Source: Ideonella oryzae (GTDB taxonomy: Bacteria > Pseudomonadota > Gammaproteobacteria > Burkholderiales > Burkholderiaceae_C). From it: DNA of 64,000 bases. The stretch is taken from assembly GCF_024055665.1 (NCBI RefSeq), contig NZ_JAMXMC010000004.1:186001-250000 (forward strand), read 5' to 3'. The notes beneath the pieces are model-generated. The model saw only the letters and a program-made list of their open reading frames with translations. It had not been told where the DNA came from and did no database searches. Positions within the stretch are counted from its first letter, which is position 1. The number at the start of each line of letters is the position of its first letter. Below are positions 1-10,640 of this stretch, piece after piece. A program made the translations under genes and the position numbers.

Positions 1-727
1 GCGCGCAGCGCTGGCCGGCCACGCCGCGGGCGGCCGCCTGGTTCTGGGCATGGATGGAGCGCACCCGCACTCGCTGCCCGGAGGCGGAATGGGCCACCGT
101 GTCGCCCACCGCCACCTGACCGCCGAACACCGTGCCGGTGACCACGGTGCCCTGCCCGGCCAGCGTGAACACGCGGTCCACCGCCAGACGGAAAAGACCG
201 TCCTGCCGGCGCTGGGCATGGTGCTCGGCCAGGGCCCACAGATGGGCGCGCAGCGCGGCCACGCCGGGGTCGCCGTCGGCCGTGGCGGCCGTCTCGAACA
301 CGGGGGCGGTGGCCAGCGGCGTGCCGGCCAGCAGCGCGGCCAGCTCGGCCCGCACCTCGGCCACCCGGGCGGGCTCGGTGCGGTCCACCTTGGTCAGTGC
401 CACCGTGCCTTCGCGCACGCCCAGCAGGCCCAGGATGGCCAGGTGCTCGCGGGTCTGCGGCATCACGCCGTCGTCGGCCGCCACCACCAGCAGGGCATGG
501 TCCACGCCCACGGCGCCGGCCGCCATGGTGTGGACGAACTTCTCGTGGCCGGGCACATCGATGAAGCCCAGCACCTCACCGCTGGCCAGCGGCGCATAGG
601 CATAGCCCAGCTCGATGGAGATGCCGCGCGCCTTCTCTTCCTTCAGGCGATCGGTGTCCACGCCGGTGAGCGCGCGCACCAGCGTGGTCTTGCCATGGTC
701 GATGTGACCGGCGGTGCCGATGATCAT
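1..727 (-). CDS. selB: Selenocysteine-specific elongation factor SelB (N-terminal part)
   Basis: SelB is a cytoplasmic GTPase that brings selenocysteyl-tRNA to ribosomes stalled at UGA codons followed by a SECIS hairpin. The visible 242 residues hold the EF-Tu-like GTPase domain, starting [20 protein letters not shown] with the G1 loop, then the DVPGHE G3 motif and the TKVD G4 motif, and the start of the beta-barrel domain. The C-terminal winged-helix part that binds SECIS lies off the window edge. The ATG overlaps the selA stop in an ATGA, so the two are translationally coupled. It is the last visible gene of the fdoGHI-fdhE-selA-selB operon, whose fdoG carries the UGA codon SelB would serve. 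Confidence 0.95.
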   Translation of the reverse strand, partial: MIIGTAGHIDHGKTTLVRALTGVDTDRLKEEKARGISIELGYAYAPLASGEVLGFIDVPGHEKFVHTMAAGAVGVDHALLVVAADDGVMPQTREHLAILGLLGVREGTVALTKVDRTEPARVAEVRAELAALLAGTPLATAPVFETAATADGDPGVAALRAHLWALAEHHAQRRQDGLFRLAVDRVFTLAGQGTVVTGTVFGGQVAVGDTVAHSASGQRVRVRSIHAQNQAAARGVAGQRCA

Positions 728-2190
728 CGCGCGCGGTCCTCCGCCAGGGCCTGCTGCAGGGCGCCGAACTGGGCGGCGAAAGCGGCCTCGTCACGCTCGT
801 CCAGGCAGCGCAGGTCCAGCCACAGGGCGTTGTCGCCGATGCGGCCGATCACCGGCCGCGCCAGGCCACGCCAGGCCGCTTCCAGACGCGAGAGGGCCCG
901 GCCGGCCCGCCTGGCTTCGCTGGGCTCAATGCGCAGGCCCGCGCTGGGCAGGGTGTTGACCGGCAGCGCGCCACTGCCGATCTGGCTGAACATGGGCGCC
1001 AGGGACACTTGGTAGGCGCTGCCCAGGGCGGCCTGCAGCGGCGCCAGCAGGCGCTGGGCCTGGGCCTGCATGGCGGCCTGCGGGCGGGTGAACAGGCGCA
1101 GGGCCGGCAGGCGCTCGGCCAGGAATTCCGGCGCCTGGTACAGGCGCAGCACCGGCTCCAGCGCGGCGAGGGTGAGCTTGCCCACCCGCAGCGCGCGCTT
1201 GAGCGGGTTCTTCTTGATCTTGGCGATCAGGTCCTTGCGGCCGACGATCAGGCCGGCCTGCGGGCCGCCCAGCAGCTTGTCGCCACTGAAGCTCACCACG
1301 TCGGCCCCGGCGGTCACCACATCGCGCACCGTTGGCTCGTGCGGCAGGCCCCAGTCGGCCAGGTCGATCAGGGTGCCGCTGCCCAGGTCCACCGCCAGCG
1401 GCAGGCCCTGGGCATGGGCGATGCGGGCCACCTCGCTCTCGGCCACGCTGGCGGTGAAGCCGGTGACCGCGTAGTTGCTGCAATGCACCTTCATCAGCAG
1501 CCCGGTCTTGGGCGTGATGGCGCCTTCGTAGTCACGGGCGTGGGTGCGGTTGGTGGTGCCCACCTCCACCAGCCTGGCGCCGGCGCGGGCCATGATGTCG
1601 GGAATGCGGAAGGCCCCGCCGATCTCCACCAACTCGCCGCGGGAGACGATGACCTCCTTGCGCGCGGCCAGGGCGTTGAGCATCAGCAGCACCGCGGCGG
1701 CATTGTTGTTGACCACGGTGGCGGCCTCGGCGCCGGTCAGCTCGCACAGCAGGTCGTTGACCAGGTCGTCGCGGTCGCCCCGGCCACCGGTGGCCAGGTC
1801 GTACTCCAGGTTGGCCGGGCTGGTCAGGGCCTGCACCACGGCCTGCACCGACTCGTCTGGCAGCAGGGCCCGGCCCAGGTTGGTGTGCAGCACCGTGCCG
1901 GTGAGGTTGAAGACCGCCCGCAGGCGGGGTGCCCGCTGGCGCTGCAGGTCAGCCTCGACGGCGCGCGCCAGCGCCTCGGGCGCGGCCATCTCGGCTGCCA
2001 GCACCTCGCCTGCACGCAGGCGGCTGCGCAGGGTCTCCAGCTGCCGCCGCACGGCCGCGGTGACCCCACTGAGCCCGTGCGCGCCCAGCACGGGCTGGAG
2101 TGCGGCGCTGGCCAGCAGCTTGTCCACGGCCGGCAGCTGGGCCGGTGAGCTCAGCGCCACGCCGGCGTCCAGGGAGGGGTTGGCGCTCAT
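724..2190 (-). CDS. selA: L-seryl-tRNA(Sec) selenium transferase SelA
   Basis: SelA is a PLP enzyme that converts seryl-tRNA(Sec) to selenocysteyl-tRNA(Sec) using selenophosphate. The protein has 488 residues, slightly longer than the usual 460-470. The PLP lysine sits in the conserved stretch [18 protein letters not shown]. The upstream [17 protein letters not shown] block and the [15 protein letters not shown] block are also typical of SelA. The ATG overlaps the fdhE stop by four bases and the stop overlaps the selB start by four bases, so all three are coupled. selC (tRNA-Sec) and selD are not in the window. Confidence 0.97.
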   Translation of the reverse strand: MSANPSLDAGVALSSPAQLPAVDKLLASAALQPVLGAHGLSGVTAAVRRQLETLRSRLRAGEVLAAEMAAPEALARAVEADLQRQRAPRLRAVFNLTGTVLHTNLGRALLPDESVQAVVQALTSPANLEYDLATGGRGDRDDLVNDLLCELTGAEAATVVNNNAAAVLLMLNALAARKEVIVSRGELVEIGGAFRIPDIMARAGARLVEVGTTNRTHARDYEGAITPKTGLLMKVHCSNYAVTGFTASVAESEVARIAHAQGLPLAVDLGSGTLIDLADWGLPHEPTVRDVVTAGADVVSFSGDKLLGGPQAGLIVGRKDLIAKIKKNPLKRALRVGKLTLAALEPVLRLYQAPEFLAERLPALRLFTRPQAAMQAQAQRLLAPLQAALGSAYQVSLAPMFSQIGSGALPVNTLPSAGLRIEPSEARRAGRALSRLEAAWRGLARPVIGRIGDNALWLDLRCLDERDEAAFAAQFGALQQALAEDRAR

Positions 2191-3140
2191 GCGTCCTGTG
2201 TCTCCAGGTCTTCCCCCGAGGGCTCACCGGACGCCAGCGCCAGCAGCGGGTTGCCACTGGCCCGGGCGTACGCGGTGTCGGCCATCAGCAGGTCCAGGGT
2301 CAGGCTGGCCAGGTCGTCGGCCAGGGGCTCGACCAGCGGGTCCTTCTCCTGGTTCACCTGCTTGCGGTAGGTGTGGCATTCGTCGCAGGTCTCGGCCAGC
2401 ACGGCCGGGTCACCGCCCTCAATGCCCTGGTAGCGCACACCCTTCGTGGATTCGCAATGGCTGCACTTGACCCGCACCATGTGCCATTCGGTGGCGCACA
2501 GGCCGCAATGCAGGTAGCGGTGGCCGCCGGCCTCGCCACCGATGCGCAGCACGCTGACCACCGGCGCGCTGCCACACACCGGGCAGATGGAAGCCGGATC
2601 CACATAGGCGATGCGCTGGGTGTCCAGGCGACTGGCGATGTCGGCGTAGACGACCTGCAGCGCGGCCATCACCAGCGGCTGGGCCGCCAGTTCGGCCGGC
2701 GTGGCCTGGTCGGTCAGGAAGGCCTGGGCCAGCGCCTCCAGTTCGGCATCGCCGCGTGCCGCCAGGGCCTGGGCGTTCTGGCGCAGGGCCTGCGGCAGGT
2801 CCTGCAGGGCGAGCACGCCGGCCAGCAGCTGCCGCAGCACGCCCAGCCAGGCCGGGTCGGGCCGCAGCGGCGCGGGCAGTACCGGCATGCCGTGGTCCAG
2901 CGATTGCGCGATCACCGCCTCGGCCACCGGCTGGGTGGCCACGGTGGCGGCAGCCTGCGCCTGGAGATCGACCAGGGCCGCCAGAAAGCGCAGGTAGTCG
3001 GCAATCGGATGGCCGTCGGCCTTCTGGCGCAGGCGAGCCGCCCGCTCGGTGAACAGCACGGCCGGCTGCGGCAGGCGCACCCGGGGGAACTCGATGCGGT
3101 CCAGCGATTCGATCTCGCCGGGTTGAAGAATGCGTTGCAC
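2187..3140 (-). CDS. fdhE: Formate dehydrogenase accessory protein FdhE
   Basis: FdhE is a cytoplasmic rubredoxin-like chaperone needed for maturation of Tat-exported respiratory formate dehydrogenases. The 317-residue protein carries four CxxC pairs in its C-terminal half: [22 protein letters not shown] and CDECHTY. FdhE uses these to bind iron. I place the start at a GTG (protein begins [12 protein letters not shown]) because GGAG lies six bases upstream. A TTG four codons earlier has no such site. The stop overlaps selA. It follows fdoI after a gap that holds a strong hairpin, so it may be expressed at a different level from the structural subunits. Confidence 0.93.
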   Translation of the reverse strand: MQRILQPGEIESLDRIEFPRVRLPQPAVLFTERAARLRQKADGHPIADYLRFLAALVDLQAQAAATVATQPVAEAVIAQSLDHGMPVLPAPLRPDPAWLGVLRQLLAGVLALQDLPQALRQNAQALAARGDAELEALAQAFLTDQATPAELAAQPLVMAALQVVYADIASRLDTQRIAYVDPASICPVCGSAPVVSVLRIGGEAGGHRYLHCGLCATEWHMVRVKCSHCESTKGVRYQGIEGGDPAVLAETCDECHTYRKQVNQEKDPLVEPLADDLASLTLDLLMADTAYARASGNPLLALASGEPSGEDLETQDA

Positions 3141-3165
3141 GCCCAACTCCAATCAGAAAGAAACA

Positions 3166-3196
3166 GGCCGCCGGTGCTGGACAGCAGCCGGCGGCC
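3166..3196 (-). terminator. Long GC-rich hairpin between fdoI and fdhE
   Basis: A nine-base stem (GGCCGCCGG with CCGGCGGCC) encloses a second five-base stem (TGCTG with CAGCA) and a two-base loop, with one bulged G. On the minus-strand transcript it is followed by a moderately U-rich stretch, TGTTTCTTTC, rather than a clean U run. It could be a partial terminator, or a stabilising or processing structure that sets fdhE-selA-selB below the structural genes. The fold is seen in the sequence; its function is inferred. Confidence 0.5.
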
Positions 3197-3214
3197 GGGA
3201 TGGGACGAAGCCGG

Positions 3215-3841
3215 TCAGCTCTTGTCGCCGGTCATCTGGCGGTACCAGCCGCGGTGGTGCTGCTTGGCCCAGGCGCGGGTGACCGTGCCGTAGAGCATGG
3301 CCCGGATGGTGCCACGGGTCCAGATGGCCGCGTAGACGTGCATGATGATCAGGCCGATCATCCACACCGCGCCGACCGCATGCAGCAGCGAGGCCAGGCG
3401 CACCGCCGTCACCGGCGGGGTCCACCAGGCGCGCCACATCAGCAGGCCGGACAGGAACAGGATGACCATGCCGATCACCAGGCCCCAGAACAGGACCTTC
3501 TGACCGCCGTTGTACTTGCCCTGCTCGGGCATGTCGTGGTCATTGCCGTCCACCATCTTGCGCACATTGCGCAGCCACTCCTTGTCGCGCGGCTCGATGA
3601 CGTTGAGCTTCCAGAAGCGCCCGGCCATCACCACGAAGAACAGCATCATCACCACCCCGATGTAGGGGTGGAGGATGCGGGTCCAGGGGCCGCCCCCGAA
3701 GAGCTGTGTGAGCGGGAAGAAGGCCGGGTGGAAGAAGGCCAGGCCCGACAGCGCCAGCAGGATGAAGCAGATGCCCACCACCCAGTGGTTGGCCCGCTCC
3801 GAGGCGTTGTAGCGCTGCAGGTCACGAGGATTGCGTCTCAT
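3215..3841 (-). CDS. fdoI: Formate dehydrogenase gamma subunit, cytochrome b556
   Basis: This is the membrane cytochrome b subunit of formate dehydrogenase-N/O. It takes electrons from the iron-sulfur subunit and reduces quinone. The 208-residue protein has four hydrophobic segments and candidate haem-ligand histidines: H19 in ERANHW, H58 in ILHPYIG, and two more in [10 protein letters not shown] and LIIMHVYAA. Length and layout match FdnI/FdoI (about 210 residues). The ATG overlaps the fdoH stop (ATGA). It is the third gene of the operon. I use the fdo names, but orthology to FdnGHI rather than FdoGHI cannot be settled by eye. Confidence 0.95.
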   Translation of the reverse strand: MRRNPRDLQRYNASERANHWVVGICFILLALSGLAFFHPAFFPLTQLFGGGPWTRILHPYIGVVMMLFFVVMAGRFWKLNVIEPRDKEWLRNVRKMVDGNDHDMPEQGKYNGGQKVLFWGLVIGMVILFLSGLLMWRAWWTPPVTAVRLASLLHAVGAVWMIGLIIMHVYAAIWTRGTIRAMLYGTVTRAWAKQHHRGWYRQMTGDKS

Positions 3842-4761
3842 CGCTGTGACTCCTTCTCCAGGGCGTCCTGGTCCTTGCGCTCCATTTCATCCTCCAGCTC
3901 CTTGGACACCTCGTTGGGGCCCTTGGTGATGAAGTGGAACAGGCCCCCCAGTGCGGCCGCGCCCAGGGCCACCATCGCCAGCGGCTTGGTGATGCCCTTC
4001 CAGACGCTGACCATGGGGCTGATCTTGGGCTCGTCGGGCAGGCCGTGGTAGAGCGAGGGCGTGTCCGCGTGGTGCAGCACGTACATGACGTGCGTGCCGC
4101 CCACGCCGGCCGGGTCGTACAGGCCCGCCTTCTCGAAGCCGCGCTCCTTCAAGTCGGCGATGCGTTCCTCGGCCTGGTCCTTCATGGCCTGCTTGGTGCC
4201 GAACATGATGGCCCCGGTCGGGCAGGTCTTCACGCAGGCCGGCTCCTGCCCCACCGCCACACGATCCGAGCACAGCGTGCACTTGTACGCCTTCTTGTCC
4301 TTTTGCGAGATGCGCGGGACGTTGAAAGGGCAGCCGGTGACGCAGTAGCCGCAGCCGATGCAGTTTTCCTCGTGGAAATCGACGATGCCGTTGGTGTACT
4401 GGATGATGGCGCCCGGCGAGGGACAGGCCTTCAGGCAACCCGGATCGGCGCAGTGCATGCAGCCGTCCTTGCGGATCAGCCACTCGAAATTGCCGGTGCT
4501 CGGGTTGTCGTACTCCGTGAAGCGCATCACCGTCCAGGCGTTGGCGGTGAGGTCCGCAGGGTTGTCATAGACCCCCACGTTCTCGCCCGGCTCCTGGCGC
4601 AGGTCGTTCCACTCCATGCAGGCGGTCTGGCAGGCCTTGCAGCCGATGCACTTGGACACGTCGATGAGCTTGGCGACCTCGCCCGAGGCCGGGGTGCGCG
4701 CACTGGGCGACGGCGTGGTCGTGGCCGAGCGCTGCTGGATGTCGAGAGATTGCAGTGACAT
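3838..4761 (-). CDS. fdoH: Formate dehydrogenase beta subunit, four [4Fe-4S] clusters
   Basis: This is the electron-transfer subunit linking the molybdenum catalytic subunit to cytochrome b556. The 307-residue protein contains four cysteine clusters: [42 protein letters not shown] and CTLCSDR...CVKTCP. A single C-terminal membrane segment (about residues 255-280, [17 protein letters not shown]) would anchor it to the periplasmic side, as in FdnH. It starts 11 bases after the fdoG stop and overlaps fdoI by four bases. The N terminus has no signal peptide, which fits export as a complex with the Tat-targeted alpha subunit. Confidence 0.96.
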   Translation of the reverse strand: MSLQSLDIQQRSATTTPSPSARTPASGEVAKLIDVSKCIGCKACQTACMEWNDLRQEPGENVGVYDNPADLTANAWTVMRFTEYDNPSTGNFEWLIRKDGCMHCADPGCLKACPSPGAIIQYTNGIVDFHEENCIGCGYCVTGCPFNVPRISQKDKKAYKCTLCSDRVAVGQEPACVKTCPTGAIMFGTKQAMKDQAEERIADLKERGFEKAGLYDPAGVGGTHVMYVLHHADTPSLYHGLPDEPKISPMVSVWKGITKPLAMVALGAAALGGLFHFITKGPNEVSKELEDEMERKDQDALEKESQR

Positions 4762-4772
4762 GGCGCTCTACC

Positions 4773-7700
4773 TCAGACTTTCTCGACCTTGACCAGGAAG
4801 GTCTTGAACTCGGGGGTGTTGGTGTTGCCATCCCCCACGAAGGGCGTGAGCGTGTTGGCCAGGAAGCCCGGCTTGGTCACGCCCTTGAAGCCCCAGTGGA
4901 TGGGGATGCCGACGTGGTGCACCGGCTTGCCCTCGATGGTCATCGGCTTGATCCGCTTGGTCACCACCGCCCGGGCCTTGATGAAGCCCCGCTTGGACGA
5001 GACCTTCACCATGTCCCCCGCTGCGATGCCCAGGCTCTGCGCCAGCACCTCGCCGATCTCGACGAACTGCTCGGGCTGGGTGATGGCGTTGAGCAGCGCG
5101 TGCTTGGTCCAGTAGTGGAAGTGCTCGGTCAGGCGGTAGGTCGTGCCCACGTGCGGGAACTCGTCGGCCTTGCCGAAGGTGTCCCAGATCGGCTTGAACA
5201 CCCGCGCCGCCGGCGAACTGGTCGCCTTCGGATTCTTCGGGTGCATCGGGTTGTAGCCCAGCGGGGTGTCGAAGGGCTCGTAGTGCTCGGGGAACGGACC
5301 TTCGGCCAGACCTTTTTTGGCGAAGAAGCGGGCCACCCCCTCGGGGTTCATGATGAACGGACCGGCCCCTGTTTCCGGCGCCAGCGTGGGCGCCATGTCG
5401 GGCACGTCCGCACCGCCCCAGGCCGTGCCGTTCCAGCCGATGAGCTTGCGCTTCGGATTGAACGGCTTGCCGTTGACGTCGCAGGAGGCGCGGTTGTAGA
5501 GCACGCGGCGGTTGGCCGGCCAGGCCCAGGCCCAGTTCAGCGTGTTGCCGATGCCCGTCGGATCGGCGTTGTCCCGGCGCGCCATCATGTTGCCCGCCGT
5601 CGTCCAGGCCCCGGCAAAGATCCAGCAGCCGCCGAGGGTGGTGCCGTCGTCGCGCATCTCACCGAAACCGGCCAGTTGCTCACCCGCCTTGCGGATCACC
5701 TTGGTCGGGTCCTTGGGGTCCATCAGGTCGACCAGCGCGCGACCGTTGTACTCCTTGGCAACCTCTTCCGGCGTGGGTTCCTCCGCCTGCGCGTAGGGCC
5801 ACCACAGCTTGGTGATGGGGTCGGGGAACTTGCCGCCGTCCTTGGCGTACAACGCACGCAGACGCAGGTGCAGGTCCGACATGATGCGGATGTCGGTGCG
5901 CGCCTCGCCCGGGGGCTCGGCCGCCTTCCAGTGCCACTGCAGCACGCGCGAGGAGCTGACGATCGAGCCCTCTTCCTCGGCGAAGCAGGTGGTGGGCAGG
6001 CGGAACACCGTCGTCTGGATCTGAGAGGCGTCCACGTCGTTGTACTCGCCGTGGTTCTTCCAGAACTCCGAGGTCTCGGTGGCCAGCGGGTCCATCACGA
6101 CCAGGAACTTCAGCTTGGACAGACCCTCGCGCACTCGGTCCTTGTTGGACAGCGAAGCCAGCGGGTTGAAACCCTGCGCCAGATAGCCATTGACCTTGCC
6201 CTGGTGCATCAGTTCGAAGATCTGCAGCATGTCGTACTGCTTGTCGAACTTGGGCAGGAAGTCGTAGGCCCAGTGGTTCTCGGCCGTGGCGGCCGGACCG
6301 TACCAGGCCTTCATCAGGCTGACGTGGAACTTCGGGTAGTTCTGCCAGTAGCTCATCTGGCCCGGGCGCAGCGGCTTCTGCGTGCGGGTGTCGATGTACT
6401 TCTGGTAGTCCTGCTCGGCCTGGCTGGGCAGCGACAGGTAGCCCGGCAGGCTGGTGGACAACAACCCCAGGTCGGTCAGGCCCTGGATGTTGGAGTGCCC
6501 GCGCAGAGCGTTCATGCCGCCACCGGCCACACCGATGTTGCCCAGCAGCAGCTGCACCATCGCCCCGGTACGCAGGATCTGCGCGCCGATCGAGTGCTGC
6601 GTCCAGCCCAGCGCGTACATGATGGTCATGGCGCGGCCTGGCACGGCGGTGCTGGCCATCTTTTCGCACACGTGCAGGAACTTGTCCTTGGGCGTGCCGC
6701 AGATGCTCTCGACCTTTTCGGGCGTGTAGCGGCTGTAGTGCTTCTTCAGCAGCTGGTAGACGCAGCGCGGGTGCTCCAGCGTCGGGTCGGTCTTGACGAA
6801 GCCATCTGTGCCGAGCTCGTAGTCCCAGCTGGTCTTGTCGTAGCTGCGCTTTTCCTCGTTGTAGCCCGAGTAGATGCCGTCCTCGAACGCGAAGTCCTCG
6901 CGCACGATGAAGCTCATGTCGGTGTAGTTGACAACGTACTCGCGGTGGATCTTGTCGTTCGTCAGCAGGTAGTTGATCACCCCGCCCAGGAACGCGATGT
7001 CACTGCCCGACCGGATGGGGGCATAGAAATCAGCGACCGAGGCCGAGCGGTTGAAGCGCGGATCGACCACCATGAAGTACGCCTTGTTGTGCGCCTTCGC
7101 TTCGGTGACCCACTTGAACCCACAGGGGTGGGCTTCGGCGGCATTGCCGCCCATGACCAGGATGACGTCCGCATTCTTGATGTCGACCCAATGGTTCGTC
7201 ATCGCTCCACGGCCAAACGTCGGGGCAAGACCTGCCACCGTCGGGCCGTGTCAGACACGGGCTTGGTTGTCGAATGCGAGCAGGCCCCAGGAGCGGGCCA
7301 CTTTGTGGGTGATGTAACCGGCCTCGTTGCTGGAGGCCGAGGCCGCCAGCATGCCGGTGGTGAGCCAGCGGTTGACCGTCAGGCCATCGTCGGTCTTTTC
7401 GACGAAGTTGGCGTCGCGGTCTTCCTTCATGAGCTTGGCGATGCGGCCCATGGCCTCATCCCAGGACACGCGCTTCCACTCGTTGCTGCCCGGCTCGCGC
7501 ACCTCGGGGTACTGCAGGCGGTTGGGGCTGTTCACAATGTCCAGCAGGCTGGCGCCCTTGGGGCACAGCGTGCCGCGGTTCACCGGATGGTCCGGATCGC
7601 CTTCGACGTGGATGACCGAGCGCTTGGCGTTCTTGGCGCCATCGCCCAGCGAATACATGAGGATGCCGCAACCGACCGAGCAGTATGTGCAGGTCTGGCG

Positions 7701-7841
7701 CGTGACCGTGGTCGCGGCGAGTTTGTACTGGCGGACTTCGGCCAGAGCGGTGGTGGGCGAAAAGCCCATCAACGCCAGGCTGGAGCCCGCCAAGCTTGAG
7801 CCAGTCACTTTCATGAACTGGCGCCTGGAGAGTTGCACCAT
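4773..7841 (-). CDS. fdoG: Selenocysteine-containing formate dehydrogenase alpha subunit
   Basis: This is the catalytic molybdopterin subunit that oxidises formate to CO2 in the periplasm. It must be read as one 1022-residue protein through an in-frame TGA at 7251-7253. The codons before it encode ARV and those after it HGPTVAGLAPTFGRG, the context of selenocysteine in FdnG/FdoG. The TGA is codon 197 counted from the ATG at 7841, next to Sec196 of the E. coli enzyme. That agreement and a GAGGG ribosome site support this start over an ATG 13 codons upstream. The N terminus has a twin-arginine signal (SRRQFMKVTG) and a CTYCSVGCG cluster motif. A plain gene finder splits it into two ORFs. Confidence 0.96.
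7208..7253 (-). promoter_or_regulatory. Selenocysteine UGA codon and bacterial SECIS hairpin in fdoG
   Basis: Immediately after UGA the minus-strand RNA reads CACGGCC, which pairs perfectly with GGCCGUG 36 bases later. Inside lies an upper stem, GG(U)GGCA with UGCCCC, capped by the loop GGUCU. The bulged U and the G-U in the apical loop are the features SelB recognises in E. coli fdhF and fdnG. The upper stem sits at the usual distance of about 11 bases from UGA. Together with selA and selB in the same operon this is strong evidence for selenocysteine insertion rather than a nonsense mutation. Confidence 0.93.
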
Positions 7842-7916
7842 GGGGCCCTCGTGATCAACATCAAGAATGGTGCGATCCATTCTAGGTTTCGGGGGAACCC
7901 TGGGAAGGTGCGGGCC

Positions 7917-7934
7917 CTACGTGGTAATACGTAG
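7917..7934. promoter_or_regulatory. Inverted repeat upstream of fdoG, candidate operator
   Basis: The sequence CTACGT, six bases, ACGTAG is a perfect six-base inverted repeat in the 189-base gap between the divergent fdoG and mutS starts, about 75 bases upstream of the fdoG ATG. Position and symmetry suit a dimeric regulator of the formate dehydrogenase operon. No regulator gene is adjacent and I do not recognise the motif as a named site. Confidence 0.4.
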
Positions 7935-8030
7935 AAAAGGGGCATTGCGTGGGCCAAGCCTCGAAAACGGGCCGCGCACGGGCCTGTGCGAAGATGCCGA
8001 GTTCCCCGAGAGAACCGCCCGCTTCTCGCC

Positions 8031-10640
8031 ATGAACTCTTCCCTCCTCCCGCCCGACAGCCCCGAACTGGCCGCCTCGCTCGAAGGCCACACGCCGATGA
8101 TGGCCCAGTACCTGCGGCTCAAGGCCGGCCATCCGGACACGCTGCTGTTCTACCGGATGGGGGACTTCTACGAGGTGTTCTACGACGATGCCCGCAAGGC
8201 CCATCGCCTGCTGGACATCACGCTGACCACCCGGGGCCAGAGCGCCGGCGAGCCGGTGGTGATGGCCGGCGTGCCGGTGCACGCGGTGGAGAACTACCTG
8301 GCCCGGCTGCTGAAGCTGGGCGAATCGGTGGCGGTGGCCGAGCAGATCGGCGACCCGGCCACCAGCAAGGGGCCGGTCGAGCGCAAGGTGGTGCGGGTGG
8401 TCACCCCCGGCACCGTGACGGACAGCGAACTGCTGAACGACCGGGCCGACACCCTGCTGCTGGCCGTGGCCCGCCAGCGCGCCACCTGGGGCCTGGCCTG
8501 GCTGGGCGTGGCCAGCGGCCAACTGGGCCTGGCCGAGTGCGGCGAGCGCGAGCTGGGCAGCTGGCTGGCCCGCCTGGCACCGGCCGAGCTGCTGGTGGAC
8601 CGGGACGAACTGCCCCCCGCGCTGCTGCAGTGCCGCGCCGCCCGCACCCGGCGCCCGGCCTGGCAGTTCGACAGCGGCCTGGGCCTGCGCAAGCTGTGCG
8701 AACAGCTCAAGGTGGCCAACCTGGCCGGCTACAACGCCCAGGAGCTGGGCACCGCCCATGCCGCCGCGGCCGCGCTGCTGAGTTACGCCGAACACACCCA
8801 GGGCCGTGCCCTGGCCCACGTCAACACCCTGTCGGTGGAGCGCAGCAGCGAGCTGATCGAACTGCCGCCCACCACCCACCGCAACCTGGAGCTGACCGAG
8901 ACGCTGCGCGGAGAGGCCTCGCCCACCCTGCTCTCGCTGATCGACACCTGCCGCACCGGCATGGGCAGCCGTGCCCTGCGTCACTGGCTGACCCACCCGC
9001 TGCGCGACCGGGCCCAGGCCCTGGCCCGGCACGGCGCCATCGCCCAGATGCTGGCCGACGGGGTGGAGCCGCTGCGCGAGCTGCTGCGCGGCGTCAGCGA
9101 CGTGGAGCGCATCTCGGCCCGCATCGCCTTGCGCCAGGTGCGGCCGCGCGAGCTGTCCGGCCTGCGCCAGACGCTGGCCGAGCTGCCGCGCCTGCGCGCC
9201 GTGGCCCCACGCGGCAGCGCCCTGCTGGACAGCCTGCACGCCGAGCTGGCCCCGCCGCCGGCCGTGGGCGAGTTGCTGACCCGCGCGATCGCCGCCGAGC
9301 CCGCGGTGCTGCTGCGCGATGGCGGCGTCATCGCCACCGGCTTCGACGCCGAGCTGGACGAACTGCGCGCCATCGGGCAGAACTGCGACGACTTCCTGCT
9401 GGCCCTGGAGGCCCGCGAGCGCGAGCGCACCGGCATCACCAACCTGCGGGTGCAGTTCAACAAGGTGCACGGCTTCTACATCGAGGTCACCAGCTCCGGC
9501 CGCGACAAGGTGCCCGCCGACTACCAGCGCCGTCAGACCCTGAAGAACGCCGAGCGCTTCATCACCCCTGAGCTCAAGGCCTTTGAGGACAAGGCCCTGT
9601 CGGCCCAGGACCGCGCCCTGGCCCGCGAGAAGTGGCTGTTCGAGTTGCTGCTCGATGAGTTGCAGGGCTTCCTGGGCCCGCTGACCGCGCTGGGCCGCGC
9701 CCTGGCCGCGTTGGACGCCCTGGCCGCGCTGACCGAGCGGGCCGCCACGTTGGACTGGTGCGCGCCCGAGTTCGTCAACCCCCCGTGCATCGAGATCCAG
9801 GCCGGCCGCCACCCGGTGGTGCAGGCCCGCCTGGCCGAGACGGGCGCGGGCGACTTCATCGCCAACGACTGCCGGCTGGATGCCCGCACCCGGCTGCAGA
9901 TCATCACCGGCCCCAACATGGGCGGCAAGAGCACCTACATGCGCCAGGTGGCGCTGATCGTGCTGCTGGCCTCGATGGGCTCCTACGTGCCGGCACGCTT
10001 CTGCCGCCTGGGGCCGATCGACGCCATCCACACCCGCATCGGCGCGGCCGACGACCTGGCCAACGCCCAGTCCACCTTCATGATGGAGATGACCGAGGCC
10101 GCCGCCATCCTGCACAGCGCCACCGAGCACTCGCTGGTGCTGATGGACGAGATCGGCCGCGGCACCTCCACCTTCGACGGCCTGGCCCTGGCCTCGGCCA
10201 TCGCCGCCCAGCTGCACGACCGCAACAAGGCCTTCACCCTCTTCGCCACCCACTACTTCGAGCTGACCGAGTTCCCGCGGCGCCACGAGCGGGCGGTGAA
10301 CCTGCACGTGAGCGCTGCCGAGAGCGGCGACGACATCGTGTTCCTGCACGCCATCGAGCCCGGCCCGGCCAGCCGCAGCTACGGGGTGCAGGTGGCGCGG
10401 CTGGCCGGCATGCCGCCCACGCTGATCCGCCAGGCCCGCGCCACGCTGGAAGCGCTGGAGGGCCAGGCCCAGGCCCGGGAAGCCCAGGTCGACCTGTTCG
10501 CCCCGCCGCCGGTGCCGACGGCCCCGGTGCCGTCGGAACTGGAAGAAGCCCTGGGGGCGATCGACCCCGATGTGCTGACCCCCCGCGAGGCCCTGGACGC
10601 GCTCTACCATCTCAAGAAACTGCAGAAAGCCACCCCATGA
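8031..10640 (+). CDS. mutS: DNA mismatch repair protein MutS
   Basis: MutS recognises mismatches and small loops and recruits MutL. The 869-residue protein shows the mismatch-probing FYE motif (F46-Y47-E48 in [12 protein letters not shown]), the Walker [10 protein letters not shown] at about residue 627, and [12 protein letters not shown] with Walker B. A beta-clamp/tetramerisation-type tail follows. The ATG at 8031 is chosen over an in-frame ATG 15 codons upstream because the conserved N-terminal domain begins soon after it. The stop overlaps the next start (ATGA), so a proteasome-like peptidase is coupled to it. mutL lies about 20 kb away at 30922. Confidence 0.98.
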   Translation: MNSSLLPPDSPELAASLEGHTPMMAQYLRLKAGHPDTLLFYRMGDFYEVFYDDARKAHRLLDITLTTRGQSAGEPVVMAGVPVHAVENYLARLLKLGESVAVAEQIGDPATSKGPVERKVVRVVTPGTVTDSELLNDRADTLLLAVARQRATWGLAWLGVASGQLGLAECGERELGSWLARLAPAELLVDRDELPPALLQCRAARTRRPAWQFDSGLGLRKLCEQLKVANLAGYNAQELGTAHAAAAALLSYAEHTQGRALAHVNTLSVERSSELIELPPTTHRNLELTETLRGEASPTLLSLIDTCRTGMGSRALRHWLTHPLRDRAQALARHGAIAQMLADGVEPLRELLRGVSDVERISARIALRQVRPRELSGLRQTLAELPRLRAVAPRGSALLDSLHAELAPPPAVGELLTRAIAAEPAVLLRDGGVIATGFDAELDELRAIGQNCDDFLLALEARERERTGITNLRVQFNKVHGFYIEVTSSGRDKVPADYQRRQTLKNAERFITPELKAFEDKALSAQDRALAREKWLFELLLDELQGFLGPLTALGRALAALDALAALTERAATLDWCAPEFVNPPCIEIQAGRHPVVQARLAETGAGDFIANDCRLDARTRLQIITGPNMGGKSTYMRQVALIVLLASMGSYVPARFCRLGPIDAIHTRIGAADDLANAQSTFMMEMTEAAAILHSATEHSLVLMDEIGRGTSTFDGLALASAIAAQLHDRNKAFTLFATHYFELTEFPRRHERAVNLHVSAAESGDDIVFLHAIEPGPASRSYGVQVARLAGMPPTLIRQARATLEALEGQAQAREAQVDLFAPPPVPTAPVPSELEEALGAIDPDVLTPREALDALYHLKKLQKATP

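Noticed and set aside
7251-7253. TGA as a nonsense mutation making fdoG a pseudogene
   Set aside because: The reading continues in frame as a full-length enzyme, the site equals Sec196 of FdnG, a SECIS follows, and selA-selB are adjacent.
4755-7799. 1014-codon open frame antisense to fdoG
   Set aside because: It is a GC-rich shadow frame: composition is Arg/Gly/His/Val-rich with no domain, and it lies wholly across the well-supported selenoprotein gene.
7917-10610. 897-codon open frame antisense to mutS
   Set aside because: Low-complexity Gly/Gln/His-rich translation typical of the reverse complement of a high-GC gene; mutS is certain on the other strand.
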